36,992 nucleotides of DNA from a virus, in IMG/VR virus record IMGVR_UViG_3300049783_000670, positions 1 through 36,992 of that record; one strand, 5' to 3'. Positions 21,130-29,029 of this stretch are shown one piece after another. Made by a program: the position numbers and the translations under genes. The notes under the pieces are model-generated. The model was given only the letters and a program-made list of their open reading frames with translations, searched no databases and was not told the DNA's origin. Numbering within the stretch: the first letter of the stretch is position 1; every line of letters begins with the position of its first letter.

Positions 21130-21222
21130 ATGTTTGAAACACAACTACAATACTATCAGCGTAAATATATTGAAACTGGTGACGAGACTTATCAAGAGTT
21201 GATAAGGCTAATCAACAATTAG
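21130..21222 (+). CDS. Small 30-aa protein
   Basis: ATG 21130, reads MFETQLQYYQRKYIETGDET then YQELIRLINN. The upstream bases hold no good ribosome site. The pattern is like the short helical phage proteins that end early operons. Low certainty. Confidence 0.4.
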   Translation: MFETQLQYYQRKYIETGDETYQELIRLINN

Positions 21223-21237
21223 TTATTTTTTATTGCC

Positions 21238-21609
21238 CTACTTCTTTACGCCAAGTATAAAGTAAAAGCTAATTATCAAGCCCATATTTATATTTACGTT
21301 AGATTGTAAGAATGCATTTATATCACTAGCCAATAACCCTGCCCCTGAATGCTCTAACAATCTGTGAGCGGCAGATGCACAAATCCAAACAGTAACAAGC
21401 ATGATTTGCTCGCTCATATATAAAGTAGCGAGCAATCGCCTTGTGGGGCTTTGGTATTTAGTCTGCTCCATATACTTTAGAATGTAATCGGCTTTCTCTT
21501 TTGATGTGAAGTCAGTACCAGATATTTTCTCAACTATTTTTAATGCAGTTTCGCCCACACCTTGAAAACCGAATATAGATTTTATTCCAGACCATAAAGT
21601 ATTACTCAT
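21238..21609 (-). CDS. Holin of the 3-TM family (123 aa)
   Basis: AGGTGG is five bases before ATG 21609, so I use it and not the upstream ATG 21618. Features of the 'Holin of 3TMs' family: N-terminal WSGIKSIFGFQGVGETALKI, then KEKADYILKYMEQTKYQSPT (the amphipathic linker), and two hydrophobic spans at about 60-80 and 95-118. It forms pores in the inner membrane at lysis. It is alone on the minus strand between two plus operons, with the promoter of the second operon beginning behind its start. Confidence 0.75.
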   Translation of the reverse strand: MSNTLWSGIKSIFGFQGVGETALKIVEKISGTDFTSKEKADYILKYMEQTKYQSPTRRLLATLYMSEQIMLVTVWICASAAHRLLEHSGAGLLASDINAFLQSNVNINMGLIISFYFILGVKK

Positions 21610-21676
21610 AATTACCACCTGTTAAATTTTAATTATATCACAGTGCAAATAAATTGAATTAATCGCAATAAAAAGG

Positions 21677-21705
21677 TTGCAATGCAATTAATGTGTTGCT
21701 ATTAT
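21677..21705 (+). promoter_or_regulatory. Sigma70-type promoter of the second plus operon
   Basis: TTGCAA (21677-21682), 17-nt spacer, TATTAT (21700-21705). An in-frame ATG at 21682 lies within it and so cannot be the gene start. Confidence 0.65.
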
Positions 21706-21741
21706 TACTTCAACAACAACGCAGCAACTAACGAGAATAAA

Positions 21742-21930
21742 ATGACTACACTAGCTAAAGACTTAAATAAAGGCGATATCTTAACAAACACTAATCATGG
21801 CTTTGATATCGAAATAAAAGAGGTTGGCGCAAAAAACGTTCGTTACATTAACCTTGAAACTGGTGAAAAAGTAAAAAGCCTAACCAATAAATTTAACTTC
21901 ATGCTTCGTGAAGGTGTGTTTGTAGCATGA
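21742..21930 (+). CDS. Small protein, 62 aa
   Basis: ATG 21742 gives MTTLAKDLNKGDILTNTNHG, a short beta-rich fold (KNVRYINLETGEKVKSLTNK). It resembles small phage proteins with a beta-barrel-like KGDIL...VKSL pattern but no family is assigned. The next gene overlaps by 4 nt (ATGA). Confidence 0.6.
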   Translation: MTTLAKDLNKGDILTNTNHGFDIEIKEVGAKNVRYINLETGEKVKSLTNKFNFMLREGVFVA

Positions 21931-22124
21931 AACTAATTGATTACATAAAGCAACACTATAACGGTGTTGTTTCACAATTCGCAGATGATAACGGCATGAA
22001 ACGACAACAAGTCGAATCATGCTTAGCTAAGGGTTATTATCACATTATAAGAGTTGAAGGCGAGTTAATGCTAATAATGGCTAAACGTACAATCAAGGAA
22101 TCGAACAATGAAAAAGAGGCATGA
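21927..22124 (+). CDS. Small helix-turn-helix-like protein (65 aa)
   Basis: Begins MKLIDYIKQHYNGVVSQFAD, continues DNGMKRQQVESCLAKGYYHI (HTH-like: helix, turn, recognition helix) and ends EGELMLIMAKRTIKESNNEK. The pattern is common in phage early regions and in Cro-like proteins. Probably DNA-binding. Overlaps the next small gene by 17 nt. Confidence 0.6.
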   Translation: MKLIDYIKQHYNGVVSQFADDNGMKRQQVESCLAKGYYHIIRVEGELMLIMAKRTIKESNNEKEA

Positions 22125-22197
22125 TGATATATCTATACCGGTAACGCTTATTTTTGTGGTGTTGTGCTGGTTTGTTATTTGGTTATTAGTAGGTTGA
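22108..22197 (+). CDS. Micro membrane protein (29 aa)
   Basis: ATG 22108 encodes a short basic/acidic start (MKKRHDDIS) and one hydrophobic helix (IPVTLIFVVLCWFVIWLLVG). The stop TGA overlaps the TTG start of the next gene by four bases (TTGA), indicating coupling. Function unknown. Confidence 0.5.
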   Translation: MKKRHDDISIPVTLIFVVLCWFVIWLLVG

Positions 22198-22619
22198 AAT
22201 ACTCTGCAGGTAATTTACCCTATATAAATCAAGAGTTGCTAAAGCTCGATCAATCAAAAGAGTGGCGGGTAACTATCACGCCTTGGGAGAAGAAGCGCAG
22301 TGTTAAAGCTAATTCAGCATATCAGTCTTGGTACAGCCCTATATCTGACCATTTGGCAATGACAATACCAGAGGCAACACGATACGTTAAATTGACGTTT
22401 GGGCTACCTATACTATTTGGCAATAAAGACTTTGGTGGTGTTGTTCATGCTGGTTTAGATAGTAAAGGATTCTTTCAGGTTAGCTACGAAAGGCAACTTG
22501 AGTATATGGATAAGATGCCAGTAACGAGATTGTTTACAACTAAAATGCACAATAAGTTGCGTGATGATTTACAGTATTTTTTCGGCCAGCAAGGTCTAGC
22601 TTTGGAGTATGAGAAATAA
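22194..22619 (+). CDS. NinB-like recombination protein (141 aa)
   Basis: I use TTG 22194 because it overlaps the preceding stop by four bases; an ATG at 22164 out of this gene's natural order adds ten residues. The layout WRVTITPWEKKRSVKANSAY then QSWYSPISDHLAMTIPEATR resembles NinB/Orf (a short strand, a RSxxxNxxYxxW helix and a long helix). NinB proteins bind ssDNA and SSB in lambda-type recombination. The link rests on pattern and on the neighbouring nucleases, so the specific family is tentative. Confidence 0.5.
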   Translation: MKYSAGNLPYINQELLKLDQSKEWRVTITPWEKKRSVKANSAYQSWYSPISDHLAMTIPEATRYVKLTFGLPILFGNKDFGGVVHAGLDSKGFFQVSYERQLEYMDKMPVTRLFTTKMHNKLRDDLQYFFGQQGLALEYEK

Positions 22620-22993
22620 TGGCAATGAAACAGGCTAATGCAGCACAGAAGCAATGGATGAATGACATTGCAGAGTGGGCGAACAATAACAACTTAGGTT
22701 TGTTATATGATTATGATAACGGGCGCGGCATTCAACTTCATCATGTGATGGGGCGCAGCGCAAAGCAAAACAAAACACCAATAGGTCACTGGTTTATAAT
22801 ACCTATACCTTTTGACTTGCATGATGTTGGCAGTAGTCACATGCACAATGTAACACACCACAAACATAGCTTTACTAACAGGTTTGGCAATCAGAGAGAC
22901 TTATTTAACGACATGGTTAACGATATGCGTATGGAAATGTATCAACTACCACCGACCGAGGTGCTGGAAGCAATTAGAGGCACTAGCGCATGA
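22619..22993 (+). CDS. HNH-like nuclease (124 aa)
   Basis: His-rich core GIQLHHVMGRSAKQNKTPIG, then IPFDLHDVG and NVTHHKHSFTNRFG: the paired His residues and N-x(2)-H spacing fit an HNH/beta-beta-alpha-metal nuclease of the sort found in NinG-type or Ref-like phage genes. The Cys pairs of NinG are absent. The start overlaps the previous stop by one base (TAATG). Probably processes recombination or Holliday intermediates; substrate uncertain. Confidence 0.6.
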   Translation: MAMKQANAAQKQWMNDIAEWANNNNLGLLYDYDNGRGIQLHHVMGRSAKQNKTPIGHWFIIPIPFDLHDVGSSHMHNVTHHKHSFTNRFGNQRDLFNDMVNDMRMEMYQLPPTEVLEAIRGTSA

Positions 22994-23334
22994 CATTCTC
23001 AGATAAGCAACGCGCAAAAAATGAAAACAAAATTCAGCGAGAAGGTATCGACTACGCCAACTCATTAGGTGTTGAGTTAACTAGGACACAAGCAGGTAAA
23101 GTAAAGGTTCGTGGTGGCTGGATGCAGTTAGCTTGCAAAGGTTGGGGTGATACCACTGGCTATAATGATAAAGGCCAAATTGTTATGATTGAATTCAAAG
23201 ATGTTGAGTCTTACGAGAAAAAGAATAACGGTGCGAGCGATGAACAGTTAACTCGTCTAAACGACATCAAATCAAAAGGCGGTATTGCTGGAATAGCTTG
23301 CTGTAACGAGCATATACTTTCGATATTAAGCTAA
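22990..23334 (+). CDS. VRR-NUC domain nuclease (114 aa)
   Basis: GWGDTTGYNDKGQIVMIEFKD carries the G-D and E-x-K residues of the PD-(D/E)XK core of VRR-NUC; QLTRLNDIKSKGGIAGIACC is the following helix and strand. These act as structure-specific or Holliday-type nucleases in phage recombination. Overlaps the HNH gene by 4 nt (ATGA) and ends at the operon terminator. Confidence 0.88.
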   Translation: MTFSDKQRAKNENKIQREGIDYANSLGVELTRTQAGKVKVRGGWMQLACKGWGDTTGYNDKGQIVMIEFKDVESYEKKNNGASDEQLTRLNDIKSKGGIAGIACCNEHILSILS

Positions 23335-23375
23335 AACGTAAATAAAACAAAGTCGATTAATGACCGATAATTTGT

Positions 23376-23404
23376 GCCGCCCTTTCTAGTTGGGGCGGCT
23401 TTTT
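23376..23404 (+). terminator. Rho-independent terminator of the recombination operon
   Basis: GCCGCCC (23376-23382) and GGGCGGC (23393-23399), 7-bp stem, 10-nt loop, followed by TTTTT. Lies between converging plus and minus operons; the minus side has no T-run. Confidence 0.85.
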
Positions 23405-23407
23405 GCT

Positions 23408-23812
23408 TTATGCGTTTTTATTTTTACCTGCCCAGTAAGCCTCGCCACCATAATGTTTTACAGCTAGATAATACTTTAAAGCTCTTCGTCTTTGTAAGTA
23501 AGTCGGCTTATAAAACTTATGACTATCGAGAGTTATTAGCCTGTTCATATTATTATGAAATATACGGTCGTCTTCGTTCTTTTCCTCAATTGACAATCCG
23601 AACGTATAGCCGAAGTCGTGTATAATACAAGCGTAAACAATCAAAGTTCCATATATTCGCTCTGGTGGCCTAAACCATGAATCAGATGCGCCGCAACCGT
23701 TGCAATATTTAACTAAGTCTTCAACGTCAGCTTTCAGGAAGCTATCAGGAGCAAACAATACACCTGAACGCGCTAACTCTTGAGCTTTTAATAAATCCTT
23801 AACCTCTATCAT
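23408..23812 (-). CDS. Phospholipase-A2-like protein (134 aa)
   Basis: Residues 37-41 CNGCG, then YACIIHDFGYTFG (61-72), where the C-x-x-H-D dyad (Cys62, His65, Asp66) with following Tyr is the PLA2 catalytic pattern; EEKNEDDRIFHNNM supplies the later Asp. A phage family with the same CNGCG...IYG...A-C-x-IHD layout is known as PLA2-like. It could act on host membranes during entry or lysis. Last gene of the virion operon, overlapping the papain-fold gene by 14 nt. Activity is inferred. Confidence 0.65.
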   Translation of the reverse strand: MIEVKDLLKAQELARSGVLFAPDSFLKADVEDLVKYCNGCGASDSWFRPPERIYGTLIVYACIIHDFGYTFGLSIEEKNEDDRIFHNNMNRLITLDSHKFYKPTYLQRRRALKYYLAVKHYGGEAYWAGKNKNA

Positions 23813-24245
23813 TATTAATTCCCATTGATATATATTTCAGAGTCACAAGTAAATCGCGAGGGCTTACACCCTGTAAACTTTCGTGTGCAATCGGGCTACC
23901 CCCCTCTTTTGCTATAGCTGCTATTAGTTCAGTACAATACCACTTTGTCGGGTCTTGCCATTTAACACGCAAAGGGAAGCTTGATAGCCCTATGAAATCA
24001 TAATCTTTACCCACTTGGCCTAATGCAAAACTTAAACCTGCCCCCTCGTCAGCTAATGGGTAATCGAATATTTCAAAATCACCCCTTGATTTAAACTCTT
24101 CCAGCGTAGACTTAACTACACCTTTGAACCTCGCTTCTATAACAAAATCACCGAATACGGCGCCAGCATGTTGATATTTGCAGCTTGTTGCTAATTGTAT
24201 CGACCTGCTTACGGTATCGTTACCGTGAGTAAAGATTATTTTCAT
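23799..24245 (-). CDS. YiiX/NlpC-P60-like permuted papain-fold hydrolase (148 aa)
   Basis: A circularly permuted papain-fold pattern: YQHAGAV with His26 near the start, Glu37 in DFVIEARF, GKDYDFIG (79-86) and KWYCTELIAA with Cys104 near the end. Such proteins cleave peptide, amide or thioester bonds; in a phage tail/ejection operon, peptidoglycan hydrolysis at entry or a lysin role is the usual inference. No signal peptide. It abuts 24245 and overlaps 23812. Confidence 0.75.
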   Translation of the reverse strand: MKIIFTHGNDTVSRSIQLATSCKYQHAGAVFGDFVIEARFKGVVKSTLEEFKSRGDFEIFDYPLADEGAGLSFALGQVGKDYDFIGLSSFPLRVKWQDPTKWYCTELIAAIAKEGGSPIAHESLQGVSPRDLLVTLKYISMGINNDRG

Positions 24246-24766
24246 TAAGAATTAATCCTAAAAGTTACATCAGGTTTATCAATTATCCAACTCGCACCAA
24301 TCTCAGCGAGTGACGAATTAATTCGAGTAGTCAGCATTTGCCAATTACCCGAAGCGGGAAAACTGCCAGTAACAGATATAACGCCAGCAACAAGTGTAGT
24401 AGCAAAATAAACCTCGTCTACAATCGCACCTGATGCGACTTTAATTACGGGTAAGGCCAATACAGGCGGGTAGTTTAGTGATGTAGAATCAAGCTGAGTC
24501 TGTAATACTCCTTGGCCGTCAACTAAGTCAAAAGACATTGTTACAGGATCACCGTTACTACCGAAGTATACCGATTGAAAACCTACTGAAGCATCGCCGT
24601 TTATCGTTACAGCCTCGTTACTGGTTGTGAATGAGTCAGGCTCAGGCGTAGGGTCTTGATATGCTTGTTGCTGCCAACCACCACCTACTGAAATCCTGTA
24701 AATATCACCTGCCACTAAATCTTCTTGTGCACAGTCTACCCATTCACCGTTAACTAATTTTTGCAT
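24245..24766 (-). CDS. Hypothetical tail-associated protein (173 aa)
   Basis: Starts MQKLVNGEWVDCAQEDLVAG, a common opening of small phage fibre or tail proteins, then a beta-rich Ser/Gly-rich body (SVGFQSVYFGSNGDPVTMSF; GVISVTGSFPASGNWQMLTT). Probably beta-sandwich and virion-associated. It is three bases downstream of the 129-aa gene. No family assigned. Confidence 0.65.
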   Translation of the reverse strand: MQKLVNGEWVDCAQEDLVAGDIYRISVGGGWQQQAYQDPTPEPDSFTTSNEAVTINGDASVGFQSVYFGSNGDPVTMSFDLVDGQGVLQTQLDSTSLNYPPVLALPVIKVASGAIVDEVYFATTLVAGVISVTGSFPASGNWQMLTTRINSSLAEIGASWIIDKPDVTFRINS

Positions 24767-24768
24767 GA

Positions 24769-25158
24769 TTACACTCCGAACTGATATGAGAAGATAATTG
24801 GTTGTGTTGTGTTTCCAGCGCCCTTTATTATTTTTATTTCTTCGTTAACCTTGCCTTCTAGGTGTCCAGTTAAAAGCCCTCCTACCTGTATTGCCGAACC
24901 AGGAGCTAATGATGGGTTATCAAAAGGCACTACTGTTCCGTTAGGTGTGATATTAACATTATTTATATCAATTGATATGTCGGCCTGTATATCAGCAGAG
25001 CTACAAAACAACCCTGTTAACCTAACCTTTTGACCTGCTGGAGGTGTTAATATAACCAGGTCGCCCGTAACACCTGAAGCTATATTGACAGATAAGGACG
25101 AAAATTTAGCAAGGAACCCTCCGCTACTACCAGTTATTGAACTTAATAATGCACTCAT
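24769..25158 (-). CDS. Hypothetical tail-associated protein (129 aa)
   Basis: Beta-rich with Gly/Ser/Asn and hydrophobic strands (GDLVILTPPAGQKVRLTGLF; EEIKIIKGAGNTTQPIIFSY). Starts at ATG 25158, overlapping the fibre stop by one base (TAATG). It resembles small fibre-associated or tail accessory proteins, but no family is recognised. Confidence 0.65.
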   Translation of the reverse strand: MSALLSSITGSSGGFLAKFSSLSVNIASGVTGDLVILTPPAGQKVRLTGLFCSSADIQADISIDINNVNITPNGTVVPFDNPSLAPGSAIQVGGLLTGHLEGKVNEEIKIIKGAGNTTQPIIFSYQFGV

Positions 25159-26054
25159 TATACTAGCGCTCCTACTATTGATAATACTGTTGTTGATTTA
25201 GCTACCATTTGAAATGATTGCCCTGGCTCTAACTCCATATTTACGGTTGCCGCAATATCTCCGTCCTTTCCCTTTATAGTTTCGATAGGGTTTAGTATCT
25301 GTACTTTAAATGTTGATGTAATTAAGTTGTGATAGACAAACGAATCACCAATAACTAGAACAGGCAAAGCTACGTCAACAGTGTTTGCTGATGCGTCTAT
25401 TTGTCTTGATTCGCTGGCTACACCTGTAAAGTTAGCAGTCTTTGGGGTATCCCAAGAATTAAGCGCTTTCAGTGCGATTATTTCAGGCTCTTTTGCTCCG
25501 TTAATCGCTGGTATCCAATTAGTTCCGCCATCGGTTTCTGGGTCATTACCTGCTGTAGCTGTTAAAGCTTTCCATAGGTTGCCAGTAGTCGTCTTAGTTA
25601 CATCGCCAACAGAGTAGGTGATATTTGTATTCCAAGCGCCTAAGAATTCCACACGGTTCCATAGGGTGGTTGAAGCTAACGGGTCATTGTCAATATTACC
25701 GTTAGACAATGAAATGTAAAATTTGCCGTTTGAGCCTTCAGTTATATCATTTTTATCGTATGTTACAACTGAATCCCATGGGGTAAAATCACCTAACTCC
25801 TTTTCGCCACCGACAGGGTCATACTCGCCATACAGTACAGAATTTTCATCCTGCAAAATCAACTTAGCTGAGCCACTAAAAAAGATATTAGGAACTACGC
25901 CAGCGGAATCTGTCAATACTGGGTGAGTATTTTCTAAGCCTGTAGTTTCAAATTGATCTTTATATGTGACTAGTTGCGTATTAGTGCCACTAGCAAAAAA
26001 GAATAACTTTGAGTTTGGTCTATACTGTGGTCGCGGATTTATAAAGCGGGCCAT
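25158..26054 (-). CDS. Tail fibre/adsorption protein with two ChiC-like modules
   Basis: 298 aa. N-terminal 90 residues (ARFINPRPQYRPNSKLFFFA...QDENSVLYGEYD) resemble the head-binding part of podovirus tail fibres. Two similar modules follow: FTPWDSVVTYDKNDITEGSN (about 90-135) and GAWNTNITYSVGDVTKTTTG (about 140-182), each with the W...Y..GD......G.....A....W layout of small CBM5/12 (ChiC-like) carbohydrate modules. The C-terminal 100 residues are beta-rich. Likely the receptor-binding or spike-attachment protein. Confidence 0.72.
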   Translation of the reverse strand: MARFINPRPQYRPNSKLFFFASGTNTQLVTYKDQFETTGLENTHPVLTDSAGVVPNIFFSGSAKLILQDENSVLYGEYDPVGGEKELGDFTPWDSVVTYDKNDITEGSNGKFYISLSNGNIDNDPLASTTLWNRVEFLGAWNTNITYSVGDVTKTTTGNLWKALTATAGNDPETDGGTNWIPAINGAKEPEIIALKALNSWDTPKTANFTGVASESRQIDASANTVDVALPVLVIGDSFVYHNLITSTFKVQILNPIETIKGKDGDIAATVNMELEPGQSFQMVAKSTTVLSIVGALV

Positions 26055-26108
26055 TATTTTAATTCCTTAAGTTGTGCTACACTTATTTTATTTAAAAGGT
26101 ATTTTATC

Positions 26109-26183
26109 ATGATTACAGCTATTTTAATTTATATTGCGTTTCAAATTATTGTTGGTGTTTTATATGGCGTCCTTGCCGATTAA
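26109..26183 (+). CDS. Plus-strand micro membrane protein (24 aa) inside the virion operon
   Basis: ATG 26109 with AAAAGG at about 26094-26099. Encodes MITAILIYIAFQIIVGVLYG and VLAD, one hydrophobic helix. It lies on the opposite strand in the 131-nt gap between the fibre and ejection genes, with an extended -10-like TGCTACACT (26075-26083) just upstream. Not proven to be expressed; superinfection-exclusion type roles are typical of such genes. Confidence 0.45.
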   Translation: MITAILIYIAFQIIVGVLYGVLAD

Positions 26184-26185
26184 TA

Positions 26186-27820
26186 CTATTGTTTTAAAAG
26201 CTCTTTGATAGATTTTATCTGGTTAGCCTCATTAATCCCTTGTATCCTTTTGTTAACGCTTTTTGCCCCTGTAGCTATTGCGCCTAGCGTAGTCATTTGA
26301 GATACATCAATGGCAGCATCAACATTGCCTTTCTTGACCTCGCCTCTTAATGACGTTCTTGCACCACCACCAAACACTGAATCTAACTCGTCAGCAAATA
26401 TAGACAAATTAAGTATATCATCATCGAATGAGCCGCCATATTTCTTCGCGGTATCTTCGAGGTTTTGAATTGCAGTTAATAAATTGGCACGACCTTTTGT
26501 GTTGTTAGTTTGCGACCTTAATAATGTGCCTGCTGCTTTATTGGCGTTAGGCCCAGCAAAGTCTAACTTTCTTCCAGCTACGTCTTGCAAGTCATCAAGT
26601 GTAGTTATCGTGTCAGAAAACTGTTGATTTGCTTGTTTGTATTTAGGGAATTCAGCACTTAAGTTGTCGTTTACTCCTTTTCTTAATGACTTTGCTGCCC
26701 TTTCTAAGTCAGGATCTAGCTTTCCATCAGACTTACCATACCTTACAGATTTATCTATTAATCTTTTAAATTTATGAGCGTCAAACGCGCTAGGGTTTGG
26801 GTTTTGTTTTATCTTTAAGGCCAAAGTGTTAACTAGTTTTTGTGATTCTGGGAATGTCTCTATATCAGACCCTTTAAAATTTGGCTTTCCGTTTTTTTCA
26901 AAGGTAACTCCTAACTTGTCTTTAATTGTAGATAGAAAGCTATCTACAGGCTGTAACATGTTAACTTTCTTATCTTTTAGAGATTCAGCTATTCTACCTA
27001 GTTGTAGACCTGCTTGTTTATTGTTGCTCTTAACGAAATCAATTTTTTTAAGTAAAGCATCACCAGCAACATCGGCCGTTCTTGTTAATGCCTTTGCTCT
27101 AGCATCACCTTTGCCGCTTTCAACAATAGAAACCATTTGCGCCATTTTACGCCTGTCTGTTGGGCTAGCATTTGCCACTAGTGTGGTGACTGAATCATCA
27201 AACCCTTGTTTCCTAGCTTTTTTAACCATGTTAAATATGCGCGGGGTAAAGTGATCTTCACCTAGTTTTTTCTTGAAGCTTTTAACTACCTGCTCAGGCG
27301 CTACCTCAGCCAATACATTAAGTGTTCTATTTCTGCCTTTAGGTATTTTTACGTTAGGCAGTCCGATTTTAGGTGTGACACCACCAGTTAAACCAACAGG
27401 AGGCAATGAGCCTAAAGCTTGCCCTATATCGCCTACAATCTCTTGCCCTGCCTCACCTTCTGGTGTATTAGTTAGTGCTTGAGAGAATGATTCTCTGTAC
27501 TTTTGGTCAGGATTACCAGCTAATTGATCGATAGCATCAGGTACGCTACCAGCAAGAAAACCAGCAGCACCAGTAGTTGCACCAGTGCCAAGGGTTAAAG
27601 CGGCTTCGCCTAGCCCACCTAGCACTTCACCGAGGCTTCTATCAGTTGGTGCAGCTTGTGACACTTGCCCGCCTCCTGGTACGTCCAAATTACCAGCTGA
27701 TATGTTTGACGCCATGCCGCCTTGAGGTTGCTGGGCTTTAATCATTGCCGCGATTCTTCTTGCTGCCTCAGCGTCACCAGCAGCATCCGCATTTCTCAGC
27801 GCTGTCATTAAATCAGCCAT
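26186..27820 (-). CDS. Ejection / internal virion protein (544 aa, gp16-like position)
   Basis: Starts MADLMTALRNADAAGDAEAA, an opening shared by many large podovirus internal virion proteins. A Gly/Ala-rich hydrophobic part (about 80-160: GEAALTLGTGATTGAAGFLA) precedes a long helical basic region with Arg/Lys-rich segments (KIGLPNVKIPKGRNRTLNVL; KSVNKRIQGINEANQIKSIK). P22 gp16 (609 aa) holds this position. Likely ejected with DNA to form the trans-envelope channel. Abuts the 402-aa gene. Sequence motifs do not prove the gp16 match. Confidence 0.7.
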   Translation of the reverse strand: MADLMTALRNADAAGDAEAARRIAAMIKAQQPQGGMASNISAGNLDVPGGGQVSQAAPTDRSLGEVLGGLGEAALTLGTGATTGAAGFLAGSVPDAIDQLAGNPDQKYRESFSQALTNTPEGEAGQEIVGDIGQALGSLPPVGLTGGVTPKIGLPNVKIPKGRNRTLNVLAEVAPEQVVKSFKKKLGEDHFTPRIFNMVKKARKQGFDDSVTTLVANASPTDRRKMAQMVSIVESGKGDARAKALTRTADVAGDALLKKIDFVKSNNKQAGLQLGRIAESLKDKKVNMLQPVDSFLSTIKDKLGVTFEKNGKPNFKGSDIETFPESQKLVNTLALKIKQNPNPSAFDAHKFKRLIDKSVRYGKSDGKLDPDLERAAKSLRKGVNDNLSAEFPKYKQANQQFSDTITTLDDLQDVAGRKLDFAGPNANKAAGTLLRSQTNNTKGRANLLTAIQNLEDTAKKYGGSFDDDILNLSIFADELDSVFGGGARTSLRGEVKKGNVDAAIDVSQMTTLGAIATGAKSVNKRIQGINEANQIKSIKELLKQ

Positions 27821-29029
27821 TTAACCACCATACTTTTTAAGTAAGTCTGAGTCAGATAGCTGACCGTTATTAGTGCTGCTTGCTGGTTGCTCAGCCTGAG
27901 ATTTATTTCTACCTTTGGCTCGCATAAATCCAGCAACAGTGCCTCCTTGGTCTAAAAATTGTATCTGTTCGTTATAGTAATCTCTCAGCTTGTTTTGTGC
28001 TGATTTTCTTTTGTTTAGATATTCAATCAACTGTGGAGTATCTAAACCAGTAGGCAGCGCAACCTCTTTAGCTAAGTTTAATTCACCCTCAGATAGCGCA
28101 CCAAAAGTTGTAGCGCCAATAACATCAAGTGCCATAGACTTCTGAATGTTATCAAGCTCAACTGATGCTGCTTTAAATGATGGTAAGAATTTTTCAATCG
28201 CACCAACACCAGCCCCACTATTTAACACACCAATAGCCCTGTCTATATTGCCAACGGCTGCATTGATTTTCTCAATTTTATTAAATCCGTTATCAATAAC
28301 CTTAGAGCGTCTAACTGCCGTTAATTCGGCAAACTTTTCACGCTGCTTAATTGTTGCCTTTACATCGCCTATTTGATTTGCTATACCTTTCTGGCTAATG
28401 GTTTGATCAGCAGAGCCAACCGCGCGAGGGTCTAAACCTAGCTTGATTCTTGCGGCTGTTTGCGCTTCTTCTTCACTCAATCCAGCCTTAGCCAACAAGT
28501 CTTGAAAGGTTTTAGTTTCTGACGATATACCGCCTCTAGCCTTTTTAATTTCTCTATCTAATGGGTCACTAAGGAAGCCTAGCTCAATACCTGCCTTTTC
28601 TGCTTGCATTAAACCAGAATGCACGCCTTGCTTGTCGCCCGATGTAAACTTGTCGATAATCATCTTAGTGCCCTGAGTATCACCTTTTAGGCGCTCGACT
28701 TGCTCTAAACGGTTAGAAAATAGGTTTAAAAACCCGTTGTCGTCACCAGTCTCAATCATCTCTCTAGCTGAGCGCATATCGGAAAAGTAAGCCTTTTTAC
28801 GCTTATCATCAAGACCGCTAAATGTATTCATTGCGATTTGGGATCTTGCAGGATCTAAAAGAGCAAGCTGCTGAAAATCTAAATTACTTTCAGGGTTAAA
28901 TCCGCCTTGTTGTATTTGCTGCCCTAAACCTTGTTGTAATTGGTTTATTTGATTTCGCTGCTGTTGCTGCTGAATATTACCAGCAAGAGCCACGCCTTGG
29001 TTAAATCTTTCTGCTACTTTAAAAGTCAT
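27821..29029 (-). CDS. Ejection / internal virion protein (402 aa)
   Basis: Gln-rich start (NIQQQQQRNQINQLQQGLGQ) followed by an almost entirely helical, charged body (KAYFSDMRSAREMIETGDDN; AVGNIDRAIGVLNSGAGVGA) and an end LSDSDLLKKYGG. The position in the ejection block and the composition match podovirus internal virion proteins; P22 needs only three such proteins, so this is a fourth. Overlaps the 486-aa gene by one base (TAATG). Confidence 0.65.
   Translation of the reverse strand: MTFKVAERFNQGVALAGNIQQQQQRNQINQLQQGLGQQIQQGGFNPESNLDFQQLALLDPARSQIAMNTFSGLDDKRKKAYFSDMRSAREMIETGDDNGFLNLFSNRLEQVERLKGDTQGTKMIIDKFTSGDKQGVHSGLMQAEKAGIELGFLSDPLDREIKKARGGISSETKTFQDLLAKAGLSEEEAQTAARIKLGLDPRAVGSADQTISQKGIANQIGDVKATIKQREKFAELTAVRRSKVIDNGFNKIEKINAAVGNIDRAIGVLNSGAGVGAIEKFLPSFKAASVELDNIQKSMALDVIGATTFGALSEGELNLAKEVALPTGLDTPQLIEYLNKRKSAQNKLRDYYNEQIQFLDQGGTVAGFMRAKGRNKSQAEQPASSTNNGQLSDSDLLKKYGG

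Noticed and set aside
23374-23625. Plus-strand 83-aa frame beginning in the terminator
   Set aside because: Starts inside the terminator hairpin and is antisense to the PLA2-like gene.
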